Positions 1 to 8,995 of a stretch of 64,000 nt of DNA are shown here, in pieces. Both the position numbers and the translations under genes were made by a program. Position 1 is the stretch's first letter. Each line of letters starts with the position of its first letter. The notes below the pieces were generated by a model. That model ran no database searches. It saw only the letters and a program-made list of their open reading frames with translations, and was not told where the DNA came from. The stretch is from Bradyrhizobium manausense (GTDB lineage Bacteria; Pseudomonadota; Alphaproteobacteria; Rhizobiales; Xanthobacteraceae), in assembly GCF_018129685.1 (NCBI RefSeq), contig NZ_JAFCLG010000007.1, positions 62,001 through 126,000 of the forward strand, in the 5' to 3' direction.

Positions 1-1374
1 GGCAAGGATTTCGGCGGCCGCGATCGCGGCCAGGACAAGCCCTGGCAGAAGCGTGAAGGCAGCGGCGACGACCGTCCGCGCTTCTCGCGTTCGCGCGACG
101 ATCGTCCATCCGGCGATCGCCCGTTCCGCGATCGCCCTAAGTTCGATCGGCCGCGCGATGATCGCGCATCGGGCGACCGTCCGTTCCGTGAGCGTCCGAA
201 ATTCGATCGTCCGCGCGAGCGGCCCGAAGGCCGCACGGACTGGCAGGAACATCCGCGCAGCGAGAGCCGCTTCGGCGACCGCCCGCGCCGTGAAAACGAA
301 GACGAGAGCCGGATCTTCGAGAAGCGTCCGGCCTTCGGCGGCCGTGGCGCCTATCGCGCGCGCGAGCGCGATGTCGAAGGACGTCCGCGACGGGAAGAGG
401 CTCCGAAGCCGAAGAAGGAAGGCGAGCGCATCGCCAAGGCGCTGGCGCGCGCGGGGCTCGCCTCGCGCCGCGATGCCGAGGAGATGGTCACGCAGGGCCG
501 CGTCACCGTCAACGGCCGCGTCATCAACTCACCGGCGCTCGACATCACCAAAAACGACGTCGTTCTGGTCGACGGCAAGCCGTTGCCGGAGCGTGAGCGG
601 ACGCGGCTGTTCCTCTATCACAAGCCGCGCGGGCTGATGACGACGCATGACGATCCCGAGGGGCGTCCGACCGTGTTCGACAATCTGCCCGAAGGCCTGC
701 CGCGGCTGATCAGCGTCGGCCGGCTCGACTTCAACACCGAAGGCCTGCTGCTGCTCACCAATGATGGTGGCCTCGCCCGCACGCTCGAACTGCCGGACAC
801 CGGCTGGCTGCGGCGCTATCGCGTGCGCGCCCATGGCGACATCACGCAGGCGCAGCTCGATCAGCTCAAGGACGGCATCGAGGTCGACGGCGTGAAATAC
901 GGTCCGATCGAGGCGACGCTGGAGCGGGACCAGGGCGCCAATGTCTGGCTGGTTTTCGCGATCCGCGAAGGCAAGAACCGCGAGGTGCGCAACGTCTGCG
1001 CCCATCTCGGGCTCGAGGTGAACCGGCTGATCCGCGTGTCCTATGGACCGTTCCAGCTCGGCGAAGTCCCCGAGGGCGAGGTCGAAGAGGTCCGCGCGCG
1101 TGTGCTGCGCGATCAGCTCGGCGACAAGGTGATCGAGAAGTCGGGCGCGCAGTTCGACGTGCCGAAGAAATCCTCCGAGGGCGATGCATCTGGCGCCAAG
1201 ACGTCCAAGCGCGAGGTCATCGCCGACCGCAAGGGCCGCCGCGTGGTGGTGCAACGCACCGGCAGCGAGGAGGCGCGCGAGCGCAACGAGGAAGAGGCGA
1301 GCGGCTACGGTCCGCCGCGCCGCCCCAAGCGCGGCTATCATGGCAAGCGCGATCTGACGCCGCGGGAGGACTAG
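1..1374 (+). CDS. rluB: Pseudouridine synthase, RluB/RsuA family (5' end outside window)
   Basis: Predicted to isomerise a uridine in 23S rRNA to pseudouridine. The frame is open from base 1, so the N-terminus is missing; 457 residues are visible. The first ~135 residues are a charged, disordered Arg/Asp-rich tract with two near-identical ~20-residue repeats (core SGDRPFRxRPKFDRPR). An S4 RNA-binding domain follows (about 141-185, GERIAKALARAGLASRRDAE), then the catalytic domain with the family motif GRLD at 240-243, where the Asp is the nucleophile. A basic C-terminal tail (KRGYHGKRD) ends the protein. It is followed after one base by rsmD, so the two form an rRNA-modification operon. The family is certain; RluB versus a neighbouring RsuA-family member is inferred. 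Confidence 0.9.
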   Translation, partial: GKDFGGRDRGQDKPWQKREGSGDDRPRFSRSRDDRPSGDRPFRDRPKFDRPRDDRASGDRPFRERPKFDRPRERPEGRTDWQEHPRSESRFGDRPRRENEDESRIFEKRPAFGGRGAYRARERDVEGRPRREEAPKPKKEGERIAKALARAGLASRRDAEEMVTQGRVTVNGRVINSPALDITKNDVVLVDGKPLPERERTRLFLYHKPRGLMTTHDDPEGRPTVFDNLPEGLPRLISVGRLDFNTEGLLLLTNDGGLARTLELPDTGWLRRYRVRAHGDITQAQLDQLKDGIEVDGVKYGPIEATLERDQGANVWLVFAIREGKNREVRNVCAHLGLEVNRLIRVSYGPFQLGEVPEGEVEEVRARVLRDQLGDKVIEKSGAQFDVPKKSSEGDASGAKTSKREVIADRKGRRVVVQRTGSEEARERNEEEASGYGPPRRPKRGYHGKRDLTPRED

Positions 1375-1375
1375 C

Positions 1376-1930
1376 TTGCGTGTCGTCGGCGGTCGCTTGA
1401 AGGGGCGCAATCTCGCCTCGCCGTCCTCGCGCGACATCCGTCCCACGGCGGATCGTCTGCGCGAATCCGTGTTCAACATCCTCGTGCATGCCTATGACGA
1501 TCCGATTTCGGATGCGCGCGTGCTCGATCTCTTTGCCGGCACCGGCGCGCTCGGCATCGAGGCGTCCTCGCGCGGCGCCAGGTTCACGCTCTTCGTCGAC
1601 AATGGCGCCGAGGCCCGCGCGCTGCTGCGCAACAACGTCGAGTCGCTTGGCCTCGGCGGCGTCACGAAAGTCTATCGCCGCGATGCGACCGATCTCGGCC
1701 CCGCGCATCCGGTCGAGCCTTTCTCGCTGGTGTTCCTCGATCCGCCCTATGGCAAGGGCTTTGCGGAGAAGGCACTGGCGAGCTTGCGCGACGGCGGCTG
1801 GTTGTCGCCCGGTGCCCTGCTGGTGGTGGAAGAGGCGAAGGCCGCGCAGTTCGCGACGCCGGAAGGCTTCGAGGAATTGGAGCGGCGGGCGTACGACGAC
1901 ACGGAGTTCGTGTTTCTCAAGAGGCCGTAG
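1376..1930 (+). CDS. rsmD: 16S rRNA (guanine(966)-N(2))-methyltransferase RsmD
   Basis: SAM-dependent enzyme that methylates G966 of 16S rRNA during small-subunit assembly. The 184-residue length is normal. It starts MRVVGGRLKGR, typical of the family, has the SAM-binding loop DLFAGTG at 51-57 and the catalytic DPPY at 122-125. The start is a TTG one base after the upstream pseudouridine synthase stop, with GGGAGGA about seven bases before it; no later start would keep the conserved N-terminus. It is co-transcribed with the upstream gene. The downstream space is filled by an inverted REP pair. Confidence 0.95.
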   Translation: MRVVGGRLKGRNLASPSSRDIRPTADRLRESVFNILVHAYDDPISDARVLDLFAGTGALGIEASSRGARFTLFVDNGAEARALLRNNVESLGLGGVTKVYRRDATDLGPAHPVEPFSLVFLDPPYGKGFAEKALASLRDGGWLSPGALLVVEEAKAAQFATPEGFEELERRAYDDTEFVFLKRP

Positions 1931-1939
1931 CCCCGGTAT

Positions 1940-2031
1940 CGTAGGGTGGGCAAAGCGAAAGCGTGCCCACCACCTGTCGCGATCATCGGCAGATGGTGGG
2001 CACGGCGCGTTGCGCCTTTGCCCACCCTACG
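1940..2031. repeat. REP pair (REPIN), GTAG-GGTGGGCA family, copy 1
   Basis: Two inverted hairpins between the convergent genes rsmD and mutL. Each arm starts with the tetranucleotide GTAG followed by a hairpin of GGTGGGCA with TGCCCACC; the right arm is the inverted copy. This is the layout of REP sequences mobilised by RAYT transposases, arranged as a head-to-head pair. A second copy of the same family lies at 51620-51710. Confidence 0.8.
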
Positions 2032-2037
2032 GCACCG

Positions 2038-3852
2038 TCACCGCCGCCCGAACAGCTTCTCGACATCCGCGAGCTTCAGCTCGACATAGGTCGGCCGGCC
2101 GTGATTGCACTGGCCGGAGTTTGGCGTCTCCTCCATCTCGCGCAGCAGGGCGTTCATCTCCTCGGGCCGCAGCCGGCGGCCCGCGCGCACCGAGCCATGG
2201 CAGGCCATGGTGGCGGCGACATGCATCAGGCGTCGTTCCAGCGGCAGCGCCTCGTCCCATTCGGCCATGTGCTCGGAGAGATCGCGCAAGAGGCCGCCCG
2301 CATTGGTCTTGCCGAGCAGCGACGGCGTCTCGCGCACTGCGACCGCACCGGGGCCGAAGGACTCGATCGCAAGTCCGAATGAAGCGAGCTCCTCGCTGCG
2401 TTCGAGCAGGCGCTCCACCGTCGCCTCATCCATCTCGACGATCTCGGGGATCAGCAGGATCTGCCGCTGGACGCCGTTCTCGGCGAGCGAGGCCTTGAGC
2501 CGCTCATAGACGATGCGCTCATGCGCGGCGTGCTGATCGACGATGATCAGGCCGTCGCGGGTCTGCGACACGATGTAGGTCTCGTGCAGCTGCGTGCGTG
2601 CCGCACCGAGCGGGCGGTCGACGAGATCGGCCACGGGCTGCGTCTCGAACCTGATGTCGGCGCTCGGCGCGCCGACGTCGAACGCGGCCTGCGAACGCTC
2701 GGCGAAGGCAGGCGCCGCGGAGCCGTCAAATGACGGCATCGGCGCGACCGGCGCCGATGGCGAGGCCCGCCAGTCCCAGCCTGCCGGTCGTGGCGGCGTG
2801 AAAGCGGGCCGGAACGCGGACAATGCGCTCTCGCCGCTGTTGGCGGCGGTGCGGCGGCCCTCGCGCGCGAGGCCTTCCTTCAGCCCGTGCACGATCAGCG
2901 CGCGCACGAGGCCGGCGTTGCGGAAGCGCACCTCGGTCTTGGCCGGATGCACATTGGCATCGACCTCGCGTGGATCGAGCGTGACGAACAGCGCCAGCAC
3001 CGGGTGCCGGTCGCGTGGCAGGTAATCGGCATAGGCGCCGCGCACCGCGCCCAGGATCAGCTTGTCGCGGACAGGGCGGCCGTTGACGAACAGATATTGT
3101 CCAAGCGCGTTGGCCTTGGTCAGCGCAGGTGCCGCCGCATAGCCGGCGACGACAACGCCGTCGCGCTCGGCATGGACTTCGAAGGCATGGCTGCGGAACT
3201 CCGCGCCGAGGATGTCGCCAAGCCGCGTCAGGCGCCCGGCCGCGCCGGGCAGCGCCGCCGCCCAGGTCACCGGCGCGCGCTCTTCGCCTGCGAGCGTGAA
3301 GGCCACATCGGGCCGCGCCATCGCGAGCCGCCTGACCACTTCGCGGATCGCTTCCGCCTCGGTGCGGTCGGTCTTGAGGAATTTCAGTCGTGCCGGCGTC
3401 GCGTAGAAGAGGTCATTGACCTCGACGCGGGTGCCGTGCGCGAGCGCGGCCGGCATGATCTCGGACTTTTCGCCGCCCTCGACATTGAGGGCCCAGGCGT
3501 GAGGCTCGCTTGCGTGCCGCGTGGTGATCGACAGACGTGCCACCGAGCCGATCGAAGGCAATGCCTCGCCGCGGAATCCGAGCGTGCGGATCTGCAGCAA
3601 ATCCTCGTCGTCGAGCTTGGACGTGGCATGGCGCTCGACCGCGAGCGCGAGATCCGTCGCGGTCATGCCGCTGCCGTCATCGGTGATGCCGATCCGCCGC
3701 CGGCCGCCGCCATCGGTGAAGACGTCGATCCGGCTTGCGCCGGCATCGATTGCGTTCTCGACCAGTTCCTTGACCACGCTCGCCGGACGCTCGACCACCT
3801 CGCCGGCAGCGATGCGGTTGACGACCTGTTCTGGCAACTGGCGGACGGGCAT
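2038..3852 (-). CDS. mutL: DNA mismatch repair endonuclease MutL
   Basis: Couples MutS mismatch recognition to strand incision and excision. 604 residues. The GHKL ATPase domain is N-terminal, with the NAIDAGAS helix at about 33-40, DDGSG at 58-62 and GFRGEAL at 92-98. The C-terminal dimerisation domain carries the metal-binding endonuclease motif DQHAAHERIVYE starting at D439, which matches DQHA(X)2E(X)4E. ACHGS and CNHGRP follow near the C-terminus. The protein is therefore predicted to be an active nicking endonuclease, as expected in bacteria without MutH. It stands alone on the minus strand. The central linker (about 345-400) is Ala/Pro-rich and poorly conserved. Confidence 0.96.
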   Translation of the reverse strand: MPVRQLPEQVVNRIAAGEVVERPASVVKELVENAIDAGASRIDVFTDGGGRRRIGITDDGSGMTATDLALAVERHATSKLDDEDLLQIRTLGFRGEALPSIGSVARLSITTRHASEPHAWALNVEGGEKSEIMPAALAHGTRVEVNDLFYATPARLKFLKTDRTEAEAIREVVRRLAMARPDVAFTLAGEERAPVTWAAALPGAAGRLTRLGDILGAEFRSHAFEVHAERDGVVVAGYAAAPALTKANALGQYLFVNGRPVRDKLILGAVRGAYADYLPRDRHPVLALFVTLDPREVDANVHPAKTEVRFRNAGLVRALIVHGLKEGLAREGRRTAANSGESALSAFRPAFTPPRPAGWDWRASPSAPVAPMPSFDGSAAPAFAERSQAAFDVGAPSADIRFETQPVADLVDRPLGAARTQLHETYIVSQTRDGLIIVDQHAAHERIVYERLKASLAENGVQRQILLIPEIVEMDEATVERLLERSEELASFGLAIESFGPGAVAVRETPSLLGKTNAGGLLRDLSEHMAEWDEALPLERRLMHVAATMACHGSVRAGRRLRPEEMNALLREMEETPNSGQCNHGRPTYVELKLADVEKLFGRR

Positions 3853-3960
3853 GGCGCGACTCTTGAGGGGCGTTCAGGCGGCCAATTTAGTCCCGCTCGC
3901 GTCCAATTGCATGGGGCAAGTCCCGGATGCCCACATGCCTGACGTTCCGCAACGGGGCTC

Positions 3961-4416
3961 TCAATCGTCGAAGCGTCCGCCGCGTCCGGCCTTGACGTCG
4001 CTGCGACGCTTCTTGCCCTCGAGCCTGCGCTGCTTCGAGCCGAACGTCGGCTTTGTCGCGCGCCGCGGGACGGGACGTACCATGGCCTGGGTCAGAATCT
4101 CGACGAGCCGGTCGATGGCGTCCTGGCGGTTGCGCTCCTGGGTGCGGAAGCGCTGGGCGTGGATCACGATCACGCCGTCCTTGGTCATGCGCTGGCCGGC
4201 GATGCGGGCGAGCCGGATCGCCGCATCCTCCGGGATGGTCAGCTTGCGCGTGTCGAAGCGCAATTGCGCGGCGGTCGAGAGCTTGTTGACGTTCTGCCCG
4301 CCCGGGCCCGAGGCGCGGACAAAGCCGATCTCGATGTCGTCCTCGTCGATGACGAGATCGCGGGATATCCGCAGCATGATGGCACCGTCCGTGACATCAG
4401 GACATATCGCGGACAT
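3961..4416 (-). CDS. arfB: Alternative ribosome-rescue factor ArfB (peptidyl-tRNA hydrolase)
   Basis: Release-factor-like hydrolase that frees peptide from ribosomes stalled without a stop codon. The 151-residue frame carries the catalytic GGQ at 39-41 inside ASGPGGQNVNK and ends in the basic tail (GSKQRRLEGKKRRS) that ArfB inserts into the empty mRNA channel. The length fits ArfB (about 140 residues) rather than full release factors. Translation may instead begin at the internal ATG at 4377 (MLRISRDL), giving 138 residues; neither start has a strong ribosome-binding site. It lies between mutL and the M16 protease pair as a separate unit. Confidence 0.93.
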   Translation of the reverse strand: MSAICPDVTDGAIMLRISRDLVIDEDDIEIGFVRASGPGGQNVNKLSTAAQLRFDTRKLTIPEDAAIRLARIAGQRMTKDGVIVIHAQRFRTQERNRQDAIDRLVEILTQAMVRPVPRRATKPTFGSKQRRLEGKKRRSDVKAGRGGRFDD

Positions 4417-4556
4417 CTCATTTCGGCAATGGTGGATGGTGGAAAAGCAATGGCCTGGACCCGGCTTCGCTAAAGCTTTGCCGGGCCCTGAGTGCTGGGC
4501 CGGCGAAGCCTATAGGCGAAGACGGCGAGCCCGGCCATTGCAGGACGTGACAGGCG

Positions 4557-5930
4557 TCAGTTCGACTTGCTCGCCGGTGCCGCCGCCGGTTGCGCGGCAG
4601 CCTGCGGGGCACGGCCGACGACCACGGTCAGAAGTCCCTGGCCCCACAGCCGCTTGGCGGCGGCCTTGACGTCGTCCAGCGTCACCGCGTCGACAATGGC
4701 GTTGCGCTTCTCGATATAGTCGATCGGCAATTTGTCCTGCTGATATTGCAGCAGCGCCTGCGCGAGTTTGGACGAGGTGTCGAGCACCAGCATCTGCGAG
4801 CCCTTGAGGTAGGATTTCGCCTCGTCGAGCTCCTTCTGCGTCGGGCCTTCCTCGGCGATGCGGCTCACTTCCCGCTCGACGGCATCAAGCGTCTCGCCGG
4901 CACGGTCGGCGCGGGTGGCCGTGTTGCCGATGAAGACGGCCGAGTGCTCCAGCCACAACAGTCCTTCAGACACGGAATAGGCGAGCCCGCGCTTCTCACG
5001 AACCTCGTGATAGAGCCGCGAGGACAGCCCGCCGCCCCCGAGGATATGATTGACGACATAGGCCGCCATGAAGTTCGGATCGCCGCGCTTCACGCCGGGT
5101 CCGCCGAAGGCGATCACGGTCTGCGGCACATCGAGTGCCACGAAGGCACGCTCCGGCGGCTTTGCGGCCTCGACGTCGGGGACCGGATTGAGGGTAGCCT
5201 TGGCCGGCAGGCTGCCGAACGTGTGGTCGAGCAGCTTGCCGAGTGTCGTCGGATCGACATCGCCGACGACTGCGACCTTCAGCGTGTCCCTGGCGAGGAT
5301 GCGCCCGACATAATCCTTCATGTCGGCGACCGTGATGGTCGGCACGCTCTCCAGCGTACCGGTGGTCTGCCGCCCGTAGGGATGATCGCCGAACGCCATT
5401 TCCAGGAATTTGCGGCTCGCAAGCGACGTCGGGTTGGTGCTCTCGCGGCGCAGGCCCGAGATGACCTGCGCGCGGATGCGCTCGACGTCAGCGGCTTCGA
5501 AATGCGGCGAGGTCAATGCGGACCTGAGCAGGTCGAAGGCCTCGTCCTTGTTGTCGCGCAGCATGCGCAGGCTGCCGCGGAAGGTATCGCGGGCGGCACT
5601 GAAGGAGAGCTCGATGGCGCGGCGGTCGAGCCGCTCATGGAACGTCTTCGAGTCGAGGTCGCCGGAGCCCTCATCGAGCAGGTCGCCGACCAGATTGGCG
5701 ACGCCGGGCTTGTCCTTGGGGTCCTGCGCCGAGCCGCCGGCAAAGGAATACTCCATCGCGATCAAGGGCACAGTTGCGTCCTGGACGAACCAGGCCTCGA
5801 TGCCACCAGGCGAAACCAGGTGCTGGATCTTTGCCGCCGCCTGCGACGGCGAGACCGAGGCCAGTGCAAGCGCGGCGCCAGTGACGAACGCGCGCGCGAG
5901 GTGGCGGGCGTGAAGGAAAGGATGGGTCAC
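4557..5930 (-). CDS. M16 family peptidase-like protein, inactive subunit
   Basis: Pitrilysin-family protein of 457 residues with an N-terminal export signal (HLARAFVTGAALALASVSPSQAAA), so it is probably periplasmic. The position where active M16 enzymes have HxxEH reads NLVGDLLDEGS, so the zinc site is absent. The C-terminal half keeps the family motif region (GGGGLSSRLYHEVREKRGLAYSV). The GTG start at 5930 overlaps the stop of the upstream, catalytically intact M16 gene by four bases (GTGA), implying translational coupling. The usual picture for such pairs is a heterodimer in which this chain helps bind substrate. The C-terminus is Ala/Pro-rich. Confidence 0.9.
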   Translation of the reverse strand: MTHPFLHARHLARAFVTGAALALASVSPSQAAAKIQHLVSPGGIEAWFVQDATVPLIAMEYSFAGGSAQDPKDKPGVANLVGDLLDEGSGDLDSKTFHERLDRRAIELSFSAARDTFRGSLRMLRDNKDEAFDLLRSALTSPHFEAADVERIRAQVISGLRRESTNPTSLASRKFLEMAFGDHPYGRQTTGTLESVPTITVADMKDYVGRILARDTLKVAVVGDVDPTTLGKLLDHTFGSLPAKATLNPVPDVEAAKPPERAFVALDVPQTVIAFGGPGVKRGDPNFMAAYVVNHILGGGGLSSRLYHEVREKRGLAYSVSEGLLWLEHSAVFIGNTATRADRAGETLDAVEREVSRIAEEGPTQKELDEAKSYLKGSQMLVLDTSSKLAQALLQYQQDKLPIDYIEKRNAIVDAVTLDDVKAAAKRLWGQGLLTVVVGRAPQAAAQPAAAPASKSN

Positions 5931-7321
5931 GAACGCTTCTCCTCGCGCTTGGCGGCGGTGCTGGTGTCCTTGATCAGGTAGCCGGTCACCGAGCGCTTCT
6001 TCTGGAGCCATTTCTGCGCAGCTTCACGGACCTGCTGGGCGGTCACGGCGCGGATGCGGTCGGGCCAGCTCCTGATGTCCTCGATCGACAGGCCCGTGGT
6101 CAGCGCGCTGCCATACCAGCGTGCCAGCACCGCCTGATTGTCCTGGGCGTAGATCGCTTCCGCAATGAGCTGGGTCTTGACCCGCTCGAGATCCTCGGCG
6201 CGGATCGGGTTCTGCGCGACGTCGGCGATCACGTCGTCGATCACCTGCTCGACCTCGGCAAAGCCGACGCCGGACTTCGGCGAGGCCGAGATCGCGAACT
6301 GGGTCGGATCAAGCGAGATACTGGAATAGCTGGCGCTGGCGGAGACCGCGAGCGGCTTGTCGACGACGAGCGCGCGGTAAAGATAGGAGTTGCTGCCGCT
6401 GCCCATCAACTGCGCAAGCACGTCGAGCGCGGCGCTCTCGCCGGCCGCGGCCGTCGTCGCCGAGGGCACCAGATAGTAGCGGCGCAGGCTCGGCTGCTCG
6501 ACGCGCGGGTCGGACAGCGTGACGGTGCGCGGTGCCGCCGGTTCCGGCTCCTGCGGTCGGATGCGCTGCGCCGGGATCGCGGGCTGGGCCGGGATCGGGC
6601 CGAAATTGCGTTCGACCAGCGGGCGCACATCTGCGGCTTCGACGTCGCCGGCGATCACCAGGATCGCGTTGTTCGGCGCGTAGAAGCGGCGATAGAAGGC
6701 GAGGGCATCCTCGCGATTGAGCTTCTCGATCTCCTGGTGCCAGCCGATCACCGGTCGGCCGTAGGGATGGTTGAGATAGAGCGCGGCCATCACTTGTTCG
6801 TAGAGCCGCGCGTCGGGACTGTTGGCGACGCGCATGTTGTACTCTTCGAGCACGACGTCGCGTTCGGGCAGCACGTTCTCGTCCTTGAGGATGAGACCGG
6901 TCATGCGATCGGCCTCGAACTCCATCATGGTCGGCAGCTGCTCTTTCGGCACGCGTTGGTAGTAGTCGGTGTAGTCGACCGAGGTCGAGGCGTTCTCGTT
7001 GCCGCCGACGCGGAGCACGGTCTGGGAGAATTCGCCGACGGGATGGTTCGACGTGCCCTTGAACATCAGATGTTCGAGGAAGTGGGCAAGACCCGATTTG
7101 CCCGGCGTCTCGTCAGCCGAACCGACCTTGTACCAGATCATTTCCGTCACCACGGGCGTACGGTGATCGGGGATCACCACGACCTGGAGGCCGTTGCTGA
7201 GCGTGAAGCTCGCCGGCGGAGCGGACGTGACCGTTGTCTGGGCGAATGCGCTGCCGACGTCGAGGGCAGATGTCGAGAGCAGCGCGGCGAAGAGGCAGGC
7301 AATCGATCGGTGTGAGGACAT
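5927..7321 (-). CDS. M16 family zinc protease, catalytic subunit
   Basis: Zinc metallopeptidase of the pitrilysin/insulinase family, 464 residues. A signal peptide (SIACLFAALLSTSALDVGSAFA) precedes the mature chain. The inverted zinc motif HFLEH is at residues 80-84 and a downstream Glu-rich helix (ERDVVLEEYNMR) supplies the third ligand. Start chosen at the ATG at 7321, which gives a clean signal peptide and has AAGGATCGAG before it; an earlier in-frame ATG at 7369 would add 16 residues. The substrate is not predictable. It forms a coupled pair with the inactive M16 gene downstream. Confidence 0.92.
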   Translation of the reverse strand: MSSHRSIACLFAALLSTSALDVGSAFAQTTVTSAPPASFTLSNGLQVVVIPDHRTPVVTEMIWYKVGSADETPGKSGLAHFLEHLMFKGTSNHPVGEFSQTVLRVGGNENASTSVDYTDYYQRVPKEQLPTMMEFEADRMTGLILKDENVLPERDVVLEEYNMRVANSPDARLYEQVMAALYLNHPYGRPVIGWHQEIEKLNREDALAFYRRFYAPNNAILVIAGDVEAADVRPLVERNFGPIPAQPAIPAQRIRPQEPEPAAPRTVTLSDPRVEQPSLRRYYLVPSATTAAAGESAALDVLAQLMGSGSNSYLYRALVVDKPLAVSASASYSSISLDPTQFAISASPKSGVGFAEVEQVIDDVIADVAQNPIRAEDLERVKTQLIAEAIYAQDNQAVLARWYGSALTTGLSIEDIRSWPDRIRAVTAQQVREAAQKWLQKKRSVTGYLIKDTSTAAKREEKRS

Positions 7322-7513
7322 CTCGATCCTTGTGAGAGCCCGGACCCTGATGTCCGGGCATGAACGCACGGCATGCTACACCGCGCGGCTTTGAGCTTCG
7401 GGTCACGAAGCAGAGAACGCCGTCGAGTTGTACTTAAGAATAGGTCATCTGCCGCATCCGGCCTACCCCGGAGGATTGCGGCGGGCGCACGCCTGGGTGC
7501 AACGGACAGGAGC

Positions 7514-8236
7514 TTATTGCTGCTTTTCCTTGCCTTCCCGGATGTCGAAATAGGTCCGGGTCGTCTTATCTTCCCCGGTGCCGTAGGCATAATTCGACGA
7601 AGGCGTTTGATATCCGGGCGGTGGCTCGACCAGCGACTGGCGCGGCGGCTCGCTCGTGAACGGCTTGGACTCGTTTTTGTTGTTCGAGAGCAGGTTCCAC
7701 AGGCCGCCGGTGTAGCCCAGCTCAGCCGGGCTCATCGTCGGGTTGGTGGTGCTTCTGCCCGGCTGGGGCGGCTCGTTGGGATTTCCGGCGGCTGCCGTCT
7801 TGTGGTCCAACTCGGCGGGCGACAGCGGCCGGGCATTTTTCAAATACTCAGCCTGCTTGTTGCCGGCCTTCTTCCGCTCGGCGATGGCCTTCTGGCGGCG
7901 CTTTTCGTCGGGGTCCTTCGGCCAGTTCGGAGCGGTCTTGGCGTCGGCACTGGCGGGCGGCGGCAGGTCGAGGGTCGGCGGCACCACCAGCGGCGAACGC
8001 TCGCGGTACTCGATGCCCTTCTTCTCCATGCCCTTGGCGCCGAGGCCGGTCATCAGATTGTCGATGAGCTTCTCTTCGAAGGTCATGTCGTCGTCATCGT
8101 CGTCGTCACCGGCGCGAACCGGACCTGCCGACATGACGAGACCGATGCCGAGCGCGACGGCTGACAATTTCAGCGCCAGCCAAAATCCCCGCCGGGAGTC
8201 TCGACCCATCGAACCGCTGGTCTTCGAGCTGCGCAT
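7514..8236 (-). CDS. Conserved secreted protein with poly-Asp segment, unknown function
   Basis: 240-residue protein with a long N-terminal hydrophobic signal (FWLALKLSAVALGIGLVMSAGPVRA) directly followed by seven Asp residues and MTFEEKLIDNLMTGLG. The rest is Pro/Lys/Asn-rich and looks disordered. It has no Cys lipobox and no recognised catalytic motif. The start at 8236 puts the signal at the N-terminus; the frame is open further upstream without a signal. It follows lspA on the same strand and may be co-transcribed with it. It is probably a periplasmic or envelope-associated protein. I do not recognise a family with a known function. Confidence 0.8.
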   Translation of the reverse strand: MRSSKTSGSMGRDSRRGFWLALKLSAVALGIGLVMSAGPVRAGDDDDDDDMTFEEKLIDNLMTGLGAKGMEKKGIEYRERSPLVVPPTLDLPPPASADAKTAPNWPKDPDEKRRQKAIAERKKAGNKQAEYLKNARPLSPAELDHKTAAAGNPNEPPQPGRSTTNPTMSPAELGYTGGLWNLLSNNKNESKPFTSEPPRQSLVEPPPGYQTPSSNYAYGTGEDKTTRTYFDIREGKEKQQ

Positions 8237-8349
8237 GCCTGTACCTGTTCCAATTTGTGGCAGTCTTGATTCTGCTAGCAGATTTGCCGCGTCTCGCGCG
8301 TCCACGCCTCGCCAAGCAAGGTTCCGCCTCCGTTCCGTATCGGCCGGGA

Positions 8350-8844
8350 TCAGGGCGCTTTTGCGGCGGGTACCCCCAGGAAGGAGTCATACAACAGCGC
8401 TGCCACCCCAGCAACGATGGCCACGTCAGCCAGGTTGAAGATGTACCAATTATAGGTATTTCCGCCGATTTCGATGTGGAACAGGGCGAAATCGACCACG
8501 GCGCCGTAGGCAAGGCGATCGATGCCATTGCCGATGGCGCCGCCGATGATCAGCCCCAGCGCCAGGGTGGCCAGCCGGGTCTGTGATCGCGCCATCCAGA
8601 TCGCCAGCGCAATCACCGCGAGGACCTTCACCGCCATCAGCGCGAACTGCGCGGCCTGACCGTCGTTCTGCAGCCAGCCGAAGCTGATCCCGATGTTCCA
8701 GGCCAGCACCAGATCGAAGAACGGCGTGACCTTGACCACGCCCTTGCGGGCGAGGTCGAATCCCTTCAGCAGCCAGAGCTTGGAGGCCTGGTCGGCCACG
8801 AGCGTGAGCAATGCCGAAAGGATGCCGGCGCGGAGCGGGGTCAT
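8350..8844 (-). CDS. lspA: Signal peptidase II (prolipoprotein peptidase)
   Basis: Inner-membrane aspartyl protease that cleaves the signal peptide from diacylglyceryl-modified prolipoproteins. 164 residues with four hydrophobic segments, normal for the family. The two catalytic Asp residues lie in GNGIDRLAYGAVVDF and FNLADVAI. The start at 8844 (MTPLRAGILSALL) gives the standard length; the reading frame continues upstream into a palindromic repeat and is not coding there. It follows ileS, an order common in bacteria. It works after Lgt, which is encoded at 55.5 kb in this window. Confidence 0.95.
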   Translation of the reverse strand: MTPLRAGILSALLTLVADQASKLWLLKGFDLARKGVVKVTPFFDLVLAWNIGISFGWLQNDGQAAQFALMAVKVLAVIALAIWMARSQTRLATLALGLIIGGAIGNGIDRLAYGAVVDFALFHIEIGGNTYNWYIFNLADVAIVAGVAALLYDSFLGVPAAKAP

Positions 8845-8867
8845 GGCCGAGCCGCCACCACCGTCGT

Positions 8868-8985
8868 CGTCCTGGCGAAAGCCAGGACCCATACTCCGCG
8901 GCGGTCGTTGGTTGAAAGACTCGTGGTCATCTGCCTTCGCTGCAACTGGCGATGGTGGTAATGGGTCCTGGCTTTCGCCAGGACG
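8868..8985. repeat. Palindromic intergenic repeat, CGTCCTGGCGAAAG family, copy 1
   Basis: Between ileS and lspA, a 25-bp arm beginning CGTCCTGGCGAAAGCCAGG (itself a hairpin) is repeated as an exact inverted copy at 8961-8985. The same arm with one or two changes bounds a second element at 36424-36543. It looks like a non-coding genomic repeat. It may shape mRNA processing between the two genes. Confidence 0.8.
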
Positions 8986-8995
8986 ACGGTGAGAC

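Noticed and set aside
529..1479. 316-codon antisense frame across the pseudouridine synthase gene
   Set aside because: Shadow of the high-GC coding strand; no ribosome-binding site or family features, while the sense frame has clear motifs.
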